A stretch of DNA of 6,502 nucleotides. Origin: Thermoplasmata archaeon. GTDB lineage: Archaea > Thermoplasmatota > Thermoplasmata > GCA-020350865. A program made the position numbers and the translations under genes. This document shows, one piece after another, positions 6,401 to 6,502 of this stretch (positions within the stretch are counted from its first letter, which is position 1; each line of letters opens with the position of its first letter). The notes under the pieces are model-generated. The model worked only from the letters and a program-made list of their open reading frames with translations, did not search any database and had not been told where the DNA came from. The DNA is taken from contig CP070672.1 of assembly GCA_020351895.1 (NCBI GenBank), positions 1,687,304 to 1,693,805 of the forward strand, written 5' to 3'.

Positions 6401-6502
6401 TGACGGCGATCTCATCGCTTTAAACCCTGACGGCACAGAGAAATGGAGATACGCAACTGGAAGCCCCATATATTCTTCACCTGCTGTTTCAGGTAATGGA
6501 AC
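381..6502 (+). CDS. Giant secreted mosaic surface protein: NosD-type beta-helices with four inserted LamG domains, FN3 and PQQ-like propeller (3' partial)
   Basis: A single open frame gives 2040 complete codons and runs off the right edge. The start is supported by GAGGTG at 369-374 and by a stop just upstream. Domain order by residue: signal peptide 1-34; NosD/PbH1 beta-helix 1 at 35-1533, interrupted by LamG domains at 201-405, 448-654, 733-937 and 1041-1248; NosD cap about 1487-1533; NosD/PbH1 beta-helix 2 at 1534-1855; FN3 at 1863-1953; PQQ/BamB-type propeller from 1954. LamG (Laminin_G_3 type) and FN3 modules usually mediate glycan or protein contacts, and parallel beta-helices are either polysaccharide-active or rigid adhesive stalks. 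A role in adhesion or glycan binding at the archaeal surface is inferred; I see no assignable catalytic residues. Cysteines are few and Asn-x-Ser/Thr sequons very many, fitting a glycosylated extracellular protein. No other gene lies in this span. The C-terminus, which should hold the rest of the propeller and any membrane or S-layer anchor, is missing from the window. It is not a nosD gene in the nitrous-oxide sense; only the fold is shared. Confidence 0.93.
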   Translation, partial: MKTLISILTVWVLVNASFVGLFVFGPEEGVMVSATIYTVDDDGPADFSTIQSAIDDLNTIDDDTIFVKNGTYYENIIVNKKIIIEGENKNTTIIDGGMNGDVVKIESDGVILKGFTMTNGSNNEGDAGIKIEGNKSCEILNNNIKFNFGNGVTLINSDQNNISHNVFVANNRLNIYLDNSSDNLVENNMILGRATDLNETGRVGYWKMDEPYWHGTQGEVKDDSGLGNHGTAYWDATTTDGKFRRAGYFDGWDNEVRVGHSASLVMDNELTIEAWIKPTGSNYKTILMKGNYGYGFAIDSATNKLGFWDQFWWSNVPLSDGVVTNDIWQHVAVTVVDIGSSLVIDYYINGEPAGIKTSSQTQINSKTEYLSIGAQWQNTNEFNGLMDEVKIYNRARSAKEIAKIYLLSENGIFLYNSTDNTISNNEVSQHKWYSQMNTVSDARIDHSGRVGYWKMNEAGWDGTAGEVKDQSGYGNDGKSLGGASTVNGKFGRSADFEEDNNQYVEVLDAPSLDITDEITMEAWVFLESYPVGGDFHTIFSKGAAYNLMILSDGRAQVDVAVPGWVGHPSINKVPLGYWTYIIGTYSISSQRLRIFINGVEANNEKTVSGSISSTTNPLWIGNNPWDPDRYFDGLIDEVSLYNRTLSPKEIAERYRIHRDNGIYLFDSNNNMLSNNNVDQNLKGITLYESDYINISGNNLNSNELEGIYLSNSMNNTIQGNIIQGETTIIDHTGLVGYWPMEEASWSGAADEVKDHSGNGNHGMSQGDATTTTGYFGRAGYFDGSGDYINCGNDASLQIGGAGKSFTLEAWTYRASSGAHHNVIGQGVMSNNNGLHFGYRNTNQFTFAFWNNDLDTPVAYPDVNEWHHWAGTYDGLTNERKIYRDGTLVASDTAPEDYLGTGNLWIGTGPGGNPFNGKIDEVKIYNRALSQHEIANGYFSFYSRNQGIKVSNSSGNNITENTVFMNNGNGIRIHYSTQNNISNNIISLNYVGGIALLNATDNMIANNILEKNGRSNIHLENSYTNTIKGNNIIGRTSINQTDLAGYWKMDESSWTGAQKEVEDHSGNENHGSSKNSATTANGKFEMAGDLEKDTNQYIEFADSSSLDITDEITIEAWVNLESYTGDNQTILCKGEAYNLMILENKYVAQFEVKVGGTWVSQLSSSTIPMLQWTHILGTFDSTSGLVRIFINGIEEKGGSQNNPLPGSIDSNSNPLWIGKNWAARYFDGLIDEVALYNRVLSQSEVLERYLNSEDGIRLLMSDGNILTNNTLSSTTFGIHLDNSDSNNMSSNTASNNIRGLYLEYSHENALSDNIVSSNEYGLYLDYSDNNTLSYNPISSNHYGIQLYNSENNDLLMNTVNSNVYGIYISEASFNFVEQNDILSNKDGVVITDNAMFNNITGNDISLNRVNGVFIGSGSKNNTIFNNIISSNINGFYLNGPPHNNITYNLVSNNTGVGIWALDGTQYQNIHHNDIINNTVQAIDNGTYNLWDNGNEGNYWSDWTSPDTAPPTGIVDKPRPIEGINDSFDYYPLTDTNVWIGWGPVYNMNQTKYEKTITEGVNNATDYDWLWVSAGIYFENVQVNKPLTLIGQDRERTIIDAQGTVTNQDAILIQWNDVNVRGFTLFNALGSDKAGIKIEGGSNCHIEDIKSINNYYGVYLISSSSANTINNSNISNNNQGLYLDSSSINNKITNNTISFNVNNGANLDSSSDNIILGNTINSNDKGIQLISSTGNTIMDNNIINSPSRGIECSGSSSSNTIIKNDFSDNNVDNAIYLGSSTSNNLIYHNNFFNNWAKDLNITNSWNESYPIGGNYWWNYTGPDNKSGPNQDQPGSDWFGDIPYNISGSATSKDNYPLMVPKPSIPDKPQNLIAVVGDYHITLSWNPPGFDGGLPITNYKIYRGTISGEEELLATIGNILSFKDSTVLGGEVHYYVTAVNDMGEGKVSDIVSATPIYISPMFKGNARHTGLNLYDTSDIDGVLKWSYDAGSSIYSSPAVGNDGTIYLGTYDGDLIALNPDGTEKWRYATGSPIYSSPAVSGNG
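483..980 (+). other. N-terminal module and first four coils of NosD-like beta-helix 1
   Basis: Residues 35-200 show the standard opening of NosD/pectate-lyase-like helices: DFSTIQSAID near 46-55, a TIFV strand, NGTY at 69-72, ENIIV, an IIIEGE strand and TIIDG at 92-96. Four PbH1 coils follow, each with the pattern Gly-Ile-x-Leu, a turn with Asn or Ser, then Asn-x-Ile-x-x-Asn. Cys137 lies in the coil beginning AGIKIEG. The same order of motifs recurs in the second helix (residues 1572-1642), showing the two are related. The fourth coil ends in the loop where LamG1 enters. Confidence 0.85.
981..1595 (+). other. LamG / concanavalin A-like lectin domain 1
   Basis: Residues 201-405. It has the Laminin_G_3 signature: VGYWKMDE at the start, DDSGLGNHG, a KFRRAGYFDG strand, LTIEAW, a central WQHVAV strand, and the closing DEVKIYNR with KEIAKIY. 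Such domains form a jelly-roll that often binds sugars or proteins. Its first 20 bases (981-1000) are identical to those of LamG2 (1722-1741), and 17 bases near its end (1548-1564) are identical to 3144-3160 in LamG3. Confidence 0.88.
1596..1721 (+). other. Single beta-helix coil between LamG1 and LamG2
   Basis: Residues 406-447 contain one PbH1 coil (NGIFLYNSTDNTISNN) followed by a longer linker that includes HKWYSQMN and ends DHS. With only one coil between them, LamG1 and LamG2 would sit almost side by side on the helix edge. The coil motif matches those following the other LamG domains. Confidence 0.75.
1722..2342 (+). other. LamG / concanavalin A-like lectin domain 2
   Basis: Residues 448-654. 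The landmarks are VGYWKMNE, DQSGYGNDG, GRSADFE, SLDITDEITMEAWV, AYNLMIL, RIFING, NPLWIG, YFDGLIDEVSLYNR and EIAERY. It is clearly the closest relative of LamG4: the SLDITDEIT, KGxAYNLMIL, RIFING, NPLWIG and YFDGLIDEV segments are shared almost exactly by the two and differ in LamG1 and LamG3. Confidence 0.88.
2343..2576 (+). other. Three beta-helix coils between LamG2 and LamG3
   Basis: Residues 655-732 form three PbH1 coils, beginning NGIYLFDS, KGITLYES and EGIYLSNS, each followed by an Asn-rich turn and an N-x-[IL] strand. The last coil ends in a short linker finishing IIDHT where LamG3 enters. The coils average about 23 residues. Confidence 0.8.
2577..3191 (+). other. LamG / concanavalin A-like lectin domain 3
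   Basis: Residues 733-937. The landmarks are VGYWPMEE, DHSGNGNHG, GRAGYFDGSGDY, FTLEAW, EWHHWAGTYDG, KIYRDG, LWIGTG, FNGKIDEVKIYNRALS and HEIANGY. This copy is closest to the textbook Laminin_G_3 consensus. It shares AGYFDG and DEVKIYNRA with LamG1. It contains a Cys in the INCG segment that the other copies lack at that place. Confidence 0.88.
3192..3500 (+). other. Four beta-helix coils between LamG3 and LamG4
   Basis: Residues 938-1040 form four PbH1 coils beginning QGIKVSNS, NGIRIHYS, GGIALLNA and SNIHLENS, with Asn ladders in the turns (NNITEN, NNISNN, NMIANN, NTIKGNN). The last coil leads through GRTSINQT into LamG4, much as GRATDLNET leads into LamG1. Confidence 0.8.
3501..4124 (+). 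other. LamG / concanavalin A-like lectin domain 4
   Basis: Residues 1041-1248. The landmarks are LAGYWKMDE, DHSGNENHG, KFEMAGDLE, SLDITDEITIEAWV, AYNLMIL, WTHILGTFD, RIFING, NPLWIG, YFDGLIDEVALYNR and EVLERY. It pairs with LamG2 in almost every strand. It has lost the AGYFDG form (here AGDLEKD), as LamG2 has (SADFEED). Confidence 0.88.
4125..4835 (+). repeat. Uninterrupted array of about ten PbH1 beta-helix coils (66-69 bp period)
   Basis: Residues 1249-1485 contain about ten successive coils of 22-24 residues. Each starts with [YFDNRV]-G-[ILVF]-x-[LI], then a Ser/Asn turn, then N-x-[ILM]-x-x-N and a second turn ending SSN or NN. Examples of coil starts are DGIRLLMS, FGIHLDNS, RGLYLEYS, YGLYLDYS, YGIQLYNS and YGIYISEA. 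The DNA is only loosely repeated, so the copies are old or have diverged under selection for the fold. AAT, AAC, ATA and ATT codons make it visibly more AT-rich than the LamG segments. This is the longest unbroken stretch of helix 1. Confidence 0.83.
4839..4979 (+). other. C-terminal cap of NosD-like helix 1
   Basis: Residues 1487-1533 carry the NosD family's closing motif: NLWDNGNEGNYWSDW, then a proline-rich stretch and GIVDKPRPIEG, ending DYYPLTD. In the family this is normally N-x-W-D-x-G-x-x-GNYWSDY followed by DGIGDxPY and D-x-YPL. Its presence shows that helix 1 is complete as a unit and that the next beta-helix is a separate module, not a continuation. Confidence 0.8.
4980..5945 (+). 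other. Second complete NosD-like beta-helix with its own cap
   Basis: Residues 1534-1855. An N-terminal module (AGIYFENVQV from 1572, LTLIGQ, TIIDA at 1595-1599, VNVRGFTL) leads to AGIKIEGG with Cys1642, matching the opening of helix 1 motif by motif. About eight PbH1 coils follow (YGVYLISS, QGLYLDSS, NGANLDSS, KGIQLISS, RGIECSGS, NAIYLGSS and others), then a cap with GGNYWWNYTGPD from about 1810, GDIPYNISG, and DNYPL near 1851-1855. No LamG is inserted here, so this module shows what helix 1 may have looked like before it was expanded. Confidence 0.85.
5967..6236 (+). other. Fibronectin type III domain
   Basis: Residues 1863-1953. It starts PDKPQNLIAVVGD, has the conserved Trp1882 in ITLSWNPP, then GGLPITNYKIYRG around 1891-1900, and YYVTAVNDMGEG with the conserved Tyr and Asn from about 1931, ending VSATPI. 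The length of about 90 residues and the order of motifs are those of a standard FN3. It likely spaces the beta-helix stalk from the propeller. Confidence 0.88.
6237..6502 (+). other. Start of a PQQ/BamB-type beta-propeller (cut by the window edge)
   Basis: Residues 1954-2040. The lead-in FKGNARHTG (1959-1967) is the usual entry motif of PQQ-like repeat domains. Blade motifs follow: LKWSYDAGS with Trp1982, IYSSPAVGNDGTIYLGTYDG, LIALNPDGTEKW with Trp2022, and a second YATGSPIYSSPAV at the edge. The two blades are exactly 40 residues apart. Such domains normally have six to eight blades, so roughly 200 or more further residues are expected past the window. In secreted archaeal proteins these blades usually serve as interaction surfaces without bound PQQ. 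Confidence 0.85.
6324..6495 (+). repeat. Tandem 120-bp propeller-blade repeat
   Basis: AAATGG at 6321-6326 recurs at 6441-6446, and the TATTC[CT]TCACCTGCTGTT segment at 6351 recurs at 6471. The spacing is exactly 120 bp (40 codons). The near identity at DNA level suggests recent blade amplification. More copies probably continue to the right. Confidence 0.7.

Overview
The window reads as a fragment of an archaeal chromosome, most likely from a Euryarchaeota/Thermoplasmatota-type lineage. This rests on the domain style (NosD-type beta-helices combined with LamG, FN3 and PQQ-like propeller units in one secreted giant), a Shine-Dalgarno GAGGTG directly before the large gene, AT-rich TATA-like sequence upstream, and a small acidic protein ending in a Cys4 zinc ribbon. 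The lineage is an inference; no rRNA or marker gene is present.

Layout. Bases 1-250 are the 3' end of a plus-strand gene that is open to the left edge and encodes a highly charged segment followed by a C-terminal zinc ribbon. Bases 251-380 are a 130-bp intergenic region with a possible weak terminator, two or three AT-rich promoter candidates and a good ribosome binding site. From the ATG at 381 a single uninterrupted reading frame runs off the right edge (2040 complete codons, no stop in the window). I read the frame codon by codon from 381 to 6500 and found no stop. It is on the plus strand in the frame whose codons begin at positions divisible by 3.

The giant protein is a secreted or surface mosaic. 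In order it has: a signal peptide (about residues 1-34); a first NosD-like right-handed beta-helix (35-1533) into which four LamG/concanavalin A-like lectin domains are inserted (201-405, 448-654, 733-937, 1041-1248); a typical NosD C-terminal cap (GNYWSDW ... DYYPL); a second complete NosD-like helix with its own N-terminal module and cap (1534-1855); one fibronectin type III domain (1863-1953); and the start of a PQQ/BamB-type beta-propeller (1954 onward) that continues beyond the window.

The most notable point is architectural. All four LamG domains enter and leave the helix at the same place in the roughly 22-residue coil, so they would be looped out from one edge of a continuous helix stack. 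LamG2 and LamG4 are closer to each other than to LamG1 or LamG3, suggesting segmental duplication. The function is probably adhesion or glycan binding at the cell surface. No catalytic residues can be assigned, and the C-terminal anchoring region lies outside the window. Everything on the minus strand and in other plus frames between 381 and 6502 looks like shadow of this gene.
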